From positions 1 to 64,000 of the forward strand of contig JAADVB010000018.1 in NCBI GenBank assembly GCA_023334545.1: a stretch of 64,000 nucleotides of DNA, read 5' to 3'. The position numbers were made by a program, and so were the translations under genes. The notes under the pieces were generated by a model. It saw only the letters and a program-made list of their open reading frames with translations. It had not been told where the DNA came from and ran no database searches. Positions 21,746 through 30,727 of the stretch are shown here, one piece after another (the first letter of the stretch is position 1; each line of letters opens with the position of its first letter). The stretch is from Salisapilia sapeloensis (taxonomy: Eukaryota; Oomycota; Peronosporomycetes; Peronosporales; Salisapiliaceae).

Positions 21746-23022
21746 CCATATCGATTCCTACTGCATTCTTGAAGCTGGCACATCCCACTTGACCGTCTCT
21801 ATCTCGTCGCGAGTGGCATTTTATTTGAAAGTCATTGAAACTACCACGGTTTCTACGGACATCTGGACTAGATTTCCAGACGACGCAGCCCGACGTGTCA
21901 AACAGAGCTCTAGTCGATACGTTTCATACTGTCACTGCATATCAATGGCGGTTGACTGCAATTGTAGCTGATGATGTGAATGGTACGTACAAAGGCTCAT
22001 CTGATGGAGGTTCAGTACTGAGCAGGAGCAAAGCGGGAAATTAGTGTAAAGGTGCATGCGGACTGTATCATATGTCTGCGGTCCCATCTCATCTTGTCTC
22101 CTACCAAATTGCGAACAGATAGGCTTTGCGCAAACACTTGCTTCGTCGGCATCTTGGAGGATGTATATCGCTTTATGCATGCAGGAATATGGTCGAAGAG
22201 AGAGGTTTATGTATGCCCTGATCAGGAATTTAGCTTGGTCTGCTGCGAAAGTATTCGAAGGCAAATCAGTTCTGAGTTCACTATCTTTTAAGATCTTCAT
22301 GTGGACCGTTTGACTCTCCGAGTCAGCTCCGGAACAAGTATTTCGTCTTGGAAGCGCTATGCTTGTTGCCCCTCGCCGCTTCTACGTTGCGATCGATCTA
22401 CTCGTTGAATTTTAATTTGATGATGGAGCAATGACATCTGTGCAGTATTAGTCTAGAAGACTTGTTGGGTGCATGCGAGTGTGTGTATGCGCATGGCACT
22501 TCAAGCGAGGTAGGACGGAGGTCTATAACGATCTTGGCAAGTACCATCGGATTGAAGCTATTATTCTCAATGTGCTACATGGCATTATATTTAATCTACA
22601 ACAATCGGAATGCAATTGCACACAGTAGAAATCGTAGCAAAAGGCGACTTTAATGGGCTAAAGCTCATGGACGACACACATATCCGCCATATTCATTCTC
22701 GTGAACCCATATCCAATCCGTTCAAGATTGATCCATATGCCTTATTACATGCACCACTAGAAAAATACTGTCCACAATCTCAATAATTGTCTTCTCTTCT
22801 CTACCCATACTTGCTATACACTTCCACACATTAATAGATCATCATGCAGTGATCTAGGACACTTGAAAAAGCCAGTAGATGACACCAGTCTAGCTCTTCT
22901 ACTCTTTTTATCCAATCCAATCGCTAGATACAACATTCCTACCAATCCCATGACGCTTACAACGTAACAACATCCATCGAACAAGCTCAAGGCACCCATA
23001 CGCGAGAGATCGCTCGAGCAAG
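21746..23022. other. Intergenic gap
   Basis: About 1.3 kb with overlapping short frames on both strands (the longest about 120 codons, minus strand, near 21.93-22.30 kb). None has domain-like character, splice partners or a plausible composition. The part next to 23023 should hold the promoter of the following gene. Confidence 0.5.
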
Positions 23023-24039
23023 ATGGCCGAAGTCATCCGAGTGCTGCTTATAAACCCGCTTTCCGACTCGACCGCACTCGTGTGTCTCCAACGGCCACTC
23101 GAGTGGTCCAGTGTCCTCAGTGACTTTTATCGTGAAATCACTGACACGGACGAAGTGCCCGGCGACCAGCTCCAATCCAATTGCCGCATCCTCGTGCATC
23201 CGACTAAGTCTAAGAATGAAAAAGGCGTAGCCGTATGCATTCTTTATCCCCATTCAGATCGTACCCATCTAATTAGGTTGTTCTATTGCATAGGTACGAC
23301 GCAATGCATTGGACCAGTCCATTCGAGATGGCGATCTACTATCCTTGGAAGGCTTTTCACTTAACACGAAGGATGAGCAGGATGGTGCGCCTCCTCCAGA
23401 GCTATTGGAACTCGCCGACTCACTCGACTTTGCTGCATTATCCGACCCGACACTAGGTCAACCACGCCCCACCAGCGTCAGCACATCGGATAACAAGATC
23501 AAACGACGGTCATCAAAACGCGGACGAAGCATCTCGTCCAAGTACTGGCTCGTGAACAAATTAGCCTCCAGTGGCAAGATTACGTACGTCCGATCTGCAT
23601 ATATTCTTAGATAGCCATCTAAATGTTGTCTAGGGAGGAAGAGAAGAAGAGTTTGAGAGAATTGTTGTGGGTCGCATCGGATGACTCGACGTTGCAACGT
23701 GCTTTCGATGAGTTTGAAGAGACGGGGGATGTGAACTTGTTATTGAATGTCAATGTCCAGTCGAAGAAAGCCCCTGTAGCACTGGAGCCTCTGTCGTTGT
23801 CGAATTACGACGCAGACGTGACGCAGCGTGTGAACGATAGTTTGGATTTATTGACCGTAACGAGCTTCCGGGATGATTTTTCCACTAGTACCGAGCCTAT
23901 TCTGTTTGACACGAAAGCAGAGACGGATGATGTGGATACGTACATCAACTCAGTCTTCAATTCGACTGACTTGGAAGCCCATACGCAGGCGCCGTTACCA
24001 GACGACTTGCAAGGCGTCGAAGAGCTGTTGAAAGACTAA
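23023..24039 (+). CDS. Hypothetical protein, 3 exons, 301 aa
   Basis: I do not recognise this gene. Exons 23023-23232, 23294-23583 and 23634-24039 give one continuous frame; introns are 61 and 50 nt, GT..AG, phases 0 and 2. The N-terminal 70 residues look like a compact domain ([30 protein letters not shown]). The middle is Ser/Lys/Arg-rich with a possible nuclear signal ([13 protein letters not shown]), followed by [20 protein letters not shown] and a helical segment. The last 120 residues are acidic. A nuclear or regulatory role is possible but not shown. Its 3' end overlaps the antisense tail of the next gene by up to 83 bases. Confidence 0.65.
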
Positions 24040-24522
24040 ATTGCCAAATCGTACTAACGTCTTGTTCTGTGTTTACCACCCTGGTGTCTCTTTCTCTTCC
24101 CATACGTTCGCTCTCGGTGGAGCTTTCGTTGGGTCTAATGGCGTGTCCTTGAGGTAGTCCTATGCATCCGATTAGCTTTCGAGAGTGGCGATTGGAGGTG
24201 GGTTGGAGTACCAATCGCTTCTCTTCGTCCATGAGACTAGCTCGGAAACAGTGGTACAGATTCTTCCACGTCGTTTTGCATTCATCTGGCTCGCCTTCGC
24301 GATAGTAGTGCGTCACTTGATTGCCTGGAGCTATGCAAATACGATGCCTTTAGCTACCGTCTACTTCTACTTCTACATTGAATACGAACTAACACAAAGG
24401 AAGGATCGGTCGAGGAACCATCGACAGGACATCTTGGAGAGTCTACCAGGCGGGTCACCATTCTCCTCTCGCATCTCATGGACATACCTCGAAGCAGACG
24501 CTTTCGCTACTTCACTCGCCAT
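23957..24522 (-). CDS. DUF3128 / Emi1-like small protein (2 exons)
   Basis: Exon 1, 24522-24390, starts MASEVAKASASRYVHEMREE. Exon 2 starts at 24324 after a 65-nt intron. The join gives SCRWFLDRSFLCVS followed by NQVTHYYREGEPDECKTTWK and NLYHCFRASLMDEEKRL. This is the DUF3128 (Emi1) layout: two cysteine pairs around a YYR-G-E motif. Relatives in yeast and animals are small cysteine proteins linked to mitochondrial function. After the core the frame stays open to 23957, an unusually long tail that runs antisense into the neighbouring gene. A further intron or an earlier end is likely, so the 3' limit is uncertain. Confidence 0.65.
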
Positions 24523-24676
24523 TGCTTCTTTCCTGTGTCAATTGCCATACGTTTATTTTAGTTGTGATACTAAATAACAAACGTATTTATTTTCACGTAT
24601 AGGAATAAAAAAGGGAGAGGCTATTTTGACGTCCATAGCGGACGAGCATAAAAGACAAACGAGCGGACAGGAGAAG

Positions 24677-24988
24677 ATGAGTATCGTCGGGAAAATCGCT
24701 GGTATGTACCAGAAGCACGTGGGCAAGGCCCTCAGTCGCTACGGCCTCAAGTACGACGACTTGCTCGTGGAGACCGCGGAAGCACAGCTGGCGCTTGAAT
24801 GGGTGCCCAAGGAGGAGCAGACGGCCCGTCAGCGCCGTATCGCGCGAGCCATGGACTTGAGCTTCAAGCGCGTCTACTTGCCGGATGAGATTCAAAACTT
24901 GCAGCATCCGCTTGACCCGTACCTCAAGAACCACGTCGAGTACGCTACGGAGATGCTTGCGGAGCGCAAGGAGCTTACGCGTTGGTAG
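24677..24988 (+). CDS. UQCRB: Cytochrome bc1 complex subunit 7 (QCR7/UQCRB)
   Basis: A 103-residue protein from ATG 24677; no intron. It matches the complex III 14-kDa subunit: LSRYGLKYDDLLVET, then R-Q-R-R-I-A-R-A-MDLSFKRVYLPDE, DPYLKNHVEYATEMLAERKEL. This subunit sits on the matrix side of the inner mitochondrial membrane next to cytochrome b and is needed for assembly. Length fits the family (about 100-125). The frame is open upstream, but the inner ATG gives the expected N-terminus. Local codon use is more GC-rich than the neighbours (many C/G third positions), consistent with high expression. Confidence 0.92.
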   Translation: MSIVGKIAGMYQKHVGKALSRYGLKYDDLLVETAEAQLALEWVPKEEQTARQRRIARAMDLSFKRVYLPDEIQNLQHPLDPYLKNHVEYATEMLAERKELTRW

Positions 24989-25143
24989 ATTTTCAATACG
25001 AAGCATGGTTTGCTGGCCACTCGAGCAGGAAGTGCAGGCTGTAGCGTGCATTTGAGACTTGGAGTAGCCAATACAAAAGTAAAATGGAGCTATGCATCCT
25101 CTTTTTTTGTTTTTATGCTTTCGTTTTCAATCTAAAAGTAGAC

Positions 25144-26159
25144 ATGCAGACGAGGGTGAGGAGTGGGAGAAAGACAGCTCGGCCTGCTCTAGCTAGTCAT
25201 GTAAATGCTCCTCAGTCTAATCAAAGCTCCACGGCAGAATTGTTTGCCAAGGTCGATAAAGAGTTAGGGATCGTCCATGACGATGGCGATGCTAGAGTCG
25301 ATAACGCTCTGTGCTTTCGCTCTTCCAGCAGACTACCGCTTGAGAAGCGAAAGGCTCGACCAGCATCAGCTCCTGCTGTTCGGGTGGAACGTACAGATCC
25401 GAACAAGTCTAGTGGAAACCCGTCCATGTCGATTGAATACTTGAGGTTAGCAGCAGCAAAACGAAAGGAAAAGGAACGTGTTTTTGCGGTAAGTAGGCTG
25501 TAGACGTGATGCTGGCGTGAAGAGAGTAATGGAAAATGGACAGAGAGAACTGCAGCGACAGGATCAAGACTATAAAGCGAAAATTACACTTCATATCGTA
25601 CGTCTATAACTCCAGGTTACAAGTACTAGTTCACATTTTCCATTAGGAGCAAGCGAACAAAATTGCCGAGACCACCGGAACGAAACAGCTCTTCGAGATC
25701 ACTTCGGTAGGATACTCATACCAGTAAGTCTCTCATTTCATTCTTACCTCATGATAGGATCGAGATGGCGTTCTTATGGTGAAAGTGACGGAAAATGAAA
25801 GTCGGCGGATGATATCAGGTGAAATGTTTTTAAGAGAGTTCGAACGACTCGCGACGGTGCCATTAGGACATCATGCGATCGACAACGGGCTGAAAGCAAG
25901 TACTGACAAACAAACGATCTCTACCGCGAGGAAGAGCGCCCATCTCCAAGTTGCTCAGCCATCGTCTACGAAAACGGGGAGCAACGTAGCAATGGAAACT
26001 CGGACTTTTCAACCGCCTAGTCGAGCTCAAGTACAGCAAGAGCTACAAGGTGTGCTGAGGAGTACTGTGGAGCTGACGAAAGTGTTGCAAAGCCAACTGA
26101 ACGAACTAAAGCTCAAAGGCTGGAACTTTACCGCTAGTGACCGAATGTATCCTAGTTGA
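25144..26159 (+). CDS. Hypothetical coiled-coil protein, 4 exons, 286 aa
   Basis: Not recognised. Exons 25144-25488, 25544-25597, 25647-25706 and 25758-26159 join in phase 0 across three introns of 49-55 nt. The first part is basic and Pro/Ser-rich (RSGRKTARPALAS; KRKARPASAPAVR). Charged helices follow (EYLRLAAAKRKEKERVFARE; RQDQDYKAKITLH). A small globular piece comes next (TGTKQLFEITSDRDGVLMVK; SGEMFLREFERLATV), and a C-terminal helix ends the protein. This looks like a cytoskeletal or flagellar-type accessory protein, which is a guess. An in-frame ATG at 25084 would add a hydrophobic stretch, but the run of T there looks more like untranslated sequence. Confidence 0.6.
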
Positions 26160-26519
26160 ACGACATATCTCCAGATGAAATGTCCTGCTGTTATCTACAT
26201 GATCTGTACTCTCTTCTATTCTCTTTTGCTTCACGGTGCCAAGTCTCCATACAAAGAGACCGTAGGAGTATTGCTCACATAGAGATAGTACACATACTCT
26301 TCTGCCATTGTTAGCTACGTGAAGATGACGAGCATGTCGATTGGAGCATGATGTGACATATTGAGATGCGTCGACCTTCCCGGCACTCAAAGGCGTCGGC
26401 ATAGACTGCGGTATTTGAAACGTATTACTTTATTTTTTAATCAATTCCAATCACAATGGAATAAAGATGGATGAGTTGGGTACACTGGCAAGAAGAGAGC
26501 AGTCAGCGTCTTATCCGAG
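26160..26519. other. Intergenic gap before permease copy 2
   Basis: About 360 bases without a supported gene. The right-hand part has the upstream region of permease copy 2. A minus-strand frame of 98 codons here has no recognisable features. Confidence 0.45.
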
Positions 26520-28145
26520 ATACACTTTCGTCATTGTTGATTTAGCTTCCTGCATCCAAGTCATGTCTGAAGGAAAGCATCGATTCGCGAAACCTTTTCA
26601 TCTCTGGGCACTTGGCGTAGGTGCTGTCATCTCGGGAGATTTCTTTGGATGGCAAGCAGCACTCGCAGCAGGCTTTGATGGTCTCCTCATCGTCTTGGCG
26701 GTCACTACTGTTCTCTATATCCTCCTTGCATTCTCCATTGCTGAGCTTTCAGCTATGCTTCCAACTGGCGGAGGTCCCTACGTCTTCTCTCTTCATGGTA
26801 TTGGTAGCTCGGCCGCTTTCTTTGCTGGTATCGCGGAGAGTCTCAAAGTCATTGCGACGGTGGTCGTAGTCGTGGTCGGTATCGGATCGTACTTGAACCA
26901 ACTCATCGATCTAAGTGATGAATGGTCTCCCCTCTGGTGGGTCATTTTCTACGTCGTTTTCATCGGACTGAATACCATCGGTGTGGAGCTATCGTTCCGA
27001 GTACAGCTCGTTGCCACCGTGCTGTCTATCCTCTTGCTTCTGGTGTTTTACGTCGCAGCTGCAACACAGATCTCGTACGACGAGTGGGTAGCAAAACAGG
27101 ATTGGAAGTTTCCAGACGGATTTACAGGCGTCATCAAAGGCTTCTCCTTCTCCCTCTGGTTCTACTTGGGCATCGAGGAGCTACCACTAGCCGTCGAAGA
27201 GACGATCGATCCGGTGAAGAACATGCCAAGAGGTCTCATCACATCTATAGCGACACTTGTCGTCGTTGCTTTTTGTACCGTGATTTTCAATTCGATGATC
27301 TCACCCGGTGCTTCGGTACTTGTAAACTCTGGGTCGCCTCTCTTAGACGGCTACAATTCTGTCTTCGGAGATAACAGCACGACTGCAGGCTTTACGTGGC
27401 TCTTGGTAGTAGGCCTCGTCTGCAGTTTCCACTCGTTTATGTTCTGCATGGGTCGATTGCTCTATGCTATCGCAAAGGATGGCTACTTCCCTGCTTTCTT
27501 GACGAAAGTTACGCCAAAGAGAGATACGCCATGGGTGGCGTTTGTTGTCGGTAGCTCTATTGGTCTCTTTATCGCTCTTATTCTTCACTTTTCCATCGGA
27601 GACACTCGTCTCGGATCCGTGCTTGTCAACTTGGCACTCATTGGAGCTCTTGTGTCATATGTGCTGCAATTATCTTCCTTCATCGCGCTCCGGATCAAGG
27701 AACCAGAGAGGGCTCGACCGTACCGAAGTCCGTTTGGTGTTACCGGAGCTGTGATCTGCATCGTCCTCTGCGCCTGGTCGTTCTTCACGATCATCTACTC
27801 TGGTGCTTCGGACTCGGACTTCTTGGCTTCTATCATCGCTGCTGCTCTCTTCTTCGTCGCTGGTGCAGTCTACTTCTTCACGCACCTGCGTCACCGCCTC
27901 CCTCATACCACCATCGGTCAAGAACGTCTCCTGAGCTCTGGGTACAGTAGCAGCAAAGTCTGAGTCAATGAGACTCGGACGTCGCCTGCACCAAGATTAC
28001 CACTTCTTTAGTGTTCATACATCCAAAGTCGTTTACTTGTCTATTCTTTTTGTTATTGTCGTTGTTGTCGTATCTGCTAGCCTTTCACAACTAGATAGGC
28101 ACGATATTTACATTCGGCCGATTTAAACTGCTTTTCATCTCGCTT
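26520..28145 (+). repeat. Inverted duplication, right arm (permease unit)
   Basis: Reverse complement of 20105-21745. Identity is very high in the second half of the gene and through about 180 bases of 3' flank, while the first half and the leader differ at more sites. The match stops near 28145, where the copies diverge abruptly (CATCTCGCTTTCACT against TTCCTTCTCACTTTTG). Confidence 0.85.
26563..27963 (+). CDS. APC-superfamily permease, ethanolamine permease-like (copy 2)
   Basis: Intact 466-residue paralogue of the 20306-21706 gene, with the same helix-1 GVGAVISGDFFGW, GGGPYVF loop, FYLGIEELPLAVEETIDPVK block and C-terminus (LRHRLP...GQERLLSSGYSS). Substitutions between copies are mainly conservative hydrophobic swaps (for example DVAVTG to VVVVVG), which suggests both proteins are functional. 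An in-frame ATG at 26467 would add 32 residues, but the leader just before 26563 (GCTTCCTGCATCCAAGTC) is conserved in the paralogue, where it precedes the start codon. I therefore use 26563. Substrate inference is as for copy 1. Confidence 0.88.
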   Translation: MSEGKHRFAKPFHLWALGVGAVISGDFFGWQAALAAGFDGLLIVLAVTTVLYILLAFSIAELSAMLPTGGGPYVFSLHGIGSSAAFFAGIAESLKVIATVVVVVVGIGSYLNQLIDLSDEWSPLWWVIFYVVFIGLNTIGVELSFRVQLVATVLSILLLLVFYVAAATQISYDEWVAKQDWKFPDGFTGVIKGFSFSLWFYLGIEELPLAVEETIDPVKNMPRGLITSIATLVVVAFCTVIFNSMISPGASVLVNSGSPLLDGYNSVFGDNSTTAGFTWLLVVGLVCSFHSFMFCMGRLLYAIAKDGYFPAFLTKVTPKRDTPWVAFVVGSSIGLFIALILHFSIGDTRLGSVLVNLALIGALVSYVLQLSSFIALRIKEPERARPYRSPFGVTGAVICIVLCAWSFFTIIYSGASDSDFLASIIAAALFFVAGAVYFFTHLRHRLPHTTIGQERLLSSGYSSSKV

Positions 28146-28641
28146 TCACTCGAGAAGAACCCACTCCCTCCTTATCGGCGATGATACCTGACCAGATGAT
28201 ATCCTAGGCTTTGCTAGAAACCACAAACCAAGACTTAAGACCCACCGGTCAAGTTTCCTCACCTCTAGCTTTCATAGCAGCTTGCAGTCGCACTGTGCCT
28301 AAGTCTGTACTTTGTTTCCATCGGCTACTCAATACAGTCACCTGATGAAGCACTTGGTGACTGTAGAAATAAAAATGAAAAAGTTAAAGTCTATCAGCAG
28401 ACCAACAGACAGAGCTTCATGTCCAAATTACCATGAGGTAATCGATATGAAGGTATCTTAACAAGGTTTATTCAATCACTAAATATTCTAACTGAAACGG
28501 ACGTTTGTTTTAGCTATAAATAGGTCGTGCGACTCTCTTCCTCGTCCGAGTTTTATCGTGGATCTATAGACATCACACAGACAGACCGTTTCTTGTACTC
28601 GTCTTTTGTTGCCTGAAGAAAGTGAATAAAGACAAGAAAAC
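28146..28641. other. Intergenic gap
   Basis: No gene seen; AT-rich, expected to carry the promoter of the SNARE gene on its right side. Confidence 0.45.
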
Positions 28642-29406
28642 ATGACATCGAATGGTTCTTCGCTTGAGAGTGGGAACATCAAGTTTCTTAGTGTAGCTCG
28701 TGCTACGGACAAGAGTATCATTGCCAGTTACGTGCATGAACCTAAGAAAAGTGGCACGGATGAACTTGCGGCATATCGTGAGATGGCAGAAAAGGTCTTG
28801 AAAGCACCGACTTTCGCGTCTCAAGTGGCACCAAACGGACGTCACTCACTCGAGTGCTCTCCACACAAATTCCACTTTATGATGGACTCAGCAGAGCTCG
28901 TGTTCATCGTGATTACCGTCCAAGATTACCCCGTTCGTCTTGCCTTCCAGTTGATTGGGAAGATGCAGGAAGATCTGCAGCCGAAATTGTTAAAAGCATT
29001 GACGTGCAAACCAAATGCATTGGACAAGGACTGCAAGAAGGAGATGAAGACGATAGCAGTAACCTACGATGATACGACCAAGATGGACAAACTAGCTCAA
29101 GTCCAGCACCAAGTGGACAATGTCCGATCAGTCATGCATGATAATATCAAAGTAGTGCTTGGCAATACGGACAAGATGGAGAATTTAGAGCAAAAGTCAG
29201 ACGCACTAGGTGAACAAGCCAAGATGTTTCGATCTGGTGGACGTGAACTACGCCGAAAGATGTGGATGCAAAACGCTCGGATGACGATTTTATTGGCATT
29301 TGTATTTCTATTCATCGTGCTTATTGTTCTAGCGATTCTCGGTGTCTTTGACTCGAGTGATGAGACAAGCACTGATACCGATACGCGCTACCTTCGCTCG
29401 GAATAA
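28642..29406 (+). CDS. Longin R-SNARE (VAMP7-type) with Asn at the zero layer
   Basis: A 254-residue tail-anchored membrane-fusion protein. Residues 10-125 form a longin domain (IKFLSVARATDKSIIASYV; LVFIVITVQDYPVRLAFQLI). The SNARE helix spans about 153-215 (QVDNVRSVMHDNIKVVLGNT, then DKMENLEQKSDALGEQA). A basic juxtamembrane stretch RRKMWMQNARM and one membrane span follow, then a short acidic tail of about 18 residues in the lumen. Gap-free alignment with the VAMP2 motif places Asn175 where R-SNAREs carry the ionic zero-layer Arg. All other layer positions look normal. Single exon, intact frame. Confidence 0.88.
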   Translation: MTSNGSSLESGNIKFLSVARATDKSIIASYVHEPKKSGTDELAAYREMAEKVLKAPTFASQVAPNGRHSLECSPHKFHFMMDSAELVFIVITVQDYPVRLAFQLIGKMQEDLQPKLLKALTCKPNALDKDCKKEMKTIAVTYDDTTKMDKLAQVQHQVDNVRSVMHDNIKVVLGNTDKMENLEQKSDALGEQAKMFRSGGRELRRKMWMQNARMTILLAFVFLFIVLIVLAILGVFDSSDETSTDTDTRYLRSE

Positions 29407-29491
29407 GAAACAAATAAAAGAATTTGCAAAAGAAAAGAGAATAAGAATTTTGTTTATTATTGGCGCCAAGTACCTCAAACGGATCGAATAA

Positions 29492-30711
29492 ATGGCAGAA
29501 GAAGGCGCAAGTGCTGTGCTCAAGCAGACGCAGGAGGACCCACGGTTCGTACGTGGCCGAGAGCTTCTAAAAGAGAAGAGATTCGAGGAAGCGATTGAAG
29601 TTCTAGCAGACATGCTACGCACCATGTAAGTCAGGTCTATCGACAACATCGAACCGTCATTTTTATCTTTATAACGTAGGATTGAGACGGAGGATAAGGC
29701 AGAATCGCTTGCCGTGGCTCCAGTCTACTACGAGTATGGCCATGCAATGCTATCGTTGGCCGAGGTGCTTGATCCATCGTTTAAATATACGAATAAAGCA
29801 TCTCATGAGATGTTTGATAGGTCACTGCGAGTGTCTTTGGATCTGCAGTGCAGGAAGAAGGAACAAGCGATGAGCAGCAGGCTAAGAATACTGCCGACGA
29901 CTTGGAAGTAGCATGGGAGAACTTGGAATTAGCTCGTGTTTTATTATCTAAACATCATGAGGAGTTATCAGACGAAAGCGAGGATAAAATTGCGCTGGAA
30001 AAGGAATTAGCGCGCGTCTACATGCGTTTGGGGGATCTCGGGATGGAGTCAGAAGTATTTGAAAGAGCTCGTGCGGATTATGAAAAGAGTGTCCTCTTAC
30101 GAAAGCAAGTACTCGCGTATACTAAAGATCGTGATACGACGCCATTAGCCGACTTGTACTGTTGTCTCGCGATCTCTTGCATCTATGAAGACGCGACGCC
30201 ATCGACAGAAGAGAGTAAAGAGCCGGAGGTGTCGAAAGTAGTTGAGAAGGAAAAGAATGGGTTAGAGTACTATGTCCTAGCTGGTAAAGTCATGGCAGAG
30301 AACATCCATCGCGTTTCTTCGGACTGTAGCGACAGCATCAAGTCGTTTGTTGATAGTCGCATTCCTCGCTTTGATGAGCCAGAAGGTAAAGGGAAGAAAA
30401 AAGCGACTGTCGATGTCGACTATCTTCCATTCCTCTTGGAATCTGGCATGACGAGTGTCAAGGAAGATTTTGCTTCTTGTCTCCAAGCTGCTGAGAGCAA
30501 GGAAGACAAGATGAGTAAGGATGAAGAGACGTTGCTAGAGTACATGGAGATCTATGTGGAGCTGAAGGAGAAAGTGGATGGATTGCGAGAGAGTATTCAA
30601 ACGAGTAAAGAGGAGACGAAGGAAGTGGAGACGACGGTCGGATTTGAGAAACGAGAGAGAGAGCCAGAGACCGTGAACGTGATGCAAGTGAAGAAACGTA
30701 AAACGGAATGA
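29492..30711 (+). CDS. NASP/Hif1-type histone chaperone (3 exons)
   Basis: SHNi-TPR protein of the NASP-Sim3-Hif1 family, which binds H3-H4 and supplies it for chromatin assembly. Exons 29492-29625, 29680-29764 and 29821-30711 give 369 residues; introns are 54 and 56 nt. The TPRs are visible: GRELLKEKRFEEAIEVLADM, then APVYYEYGHAMLSLAEVTAS joined by splicing to VFGSAVQEEG. DDLEVAWENLELARVLLSKH and YMRLGDLGMESEVFERARAD follow. As in the family, an acidic segment interrupts the second repeat, though it is short here (about 12 residues). The tail KKRKTE is a nuclear localisation signal. The second intron uses a GTGCTT donor; without it the frame breaks. Confidence 0.85.
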
Positions 30712-30727
30712 GACGTCTTTTTCTTCT

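Noticed and set aside
21932..22300. 122-codon minus-strand frame
   Set aside because: Overlapping frames of similar length occur on the other strand, and the His/Ser/Cys-rich composition is not protein-like.
24185..24577. Plus-strand hydrophobic ORF
   Set aside because: It is antisense to the DUF3128 gene and its hydrophobicity comes from the complement of that coding region and intron.
26467..26562. N-terminal extension of permease copy 2
   Set aside because: The leader before 26563 is conserved in the paralogue, where it is untranslated; both proteins then have exactly 466 residues.
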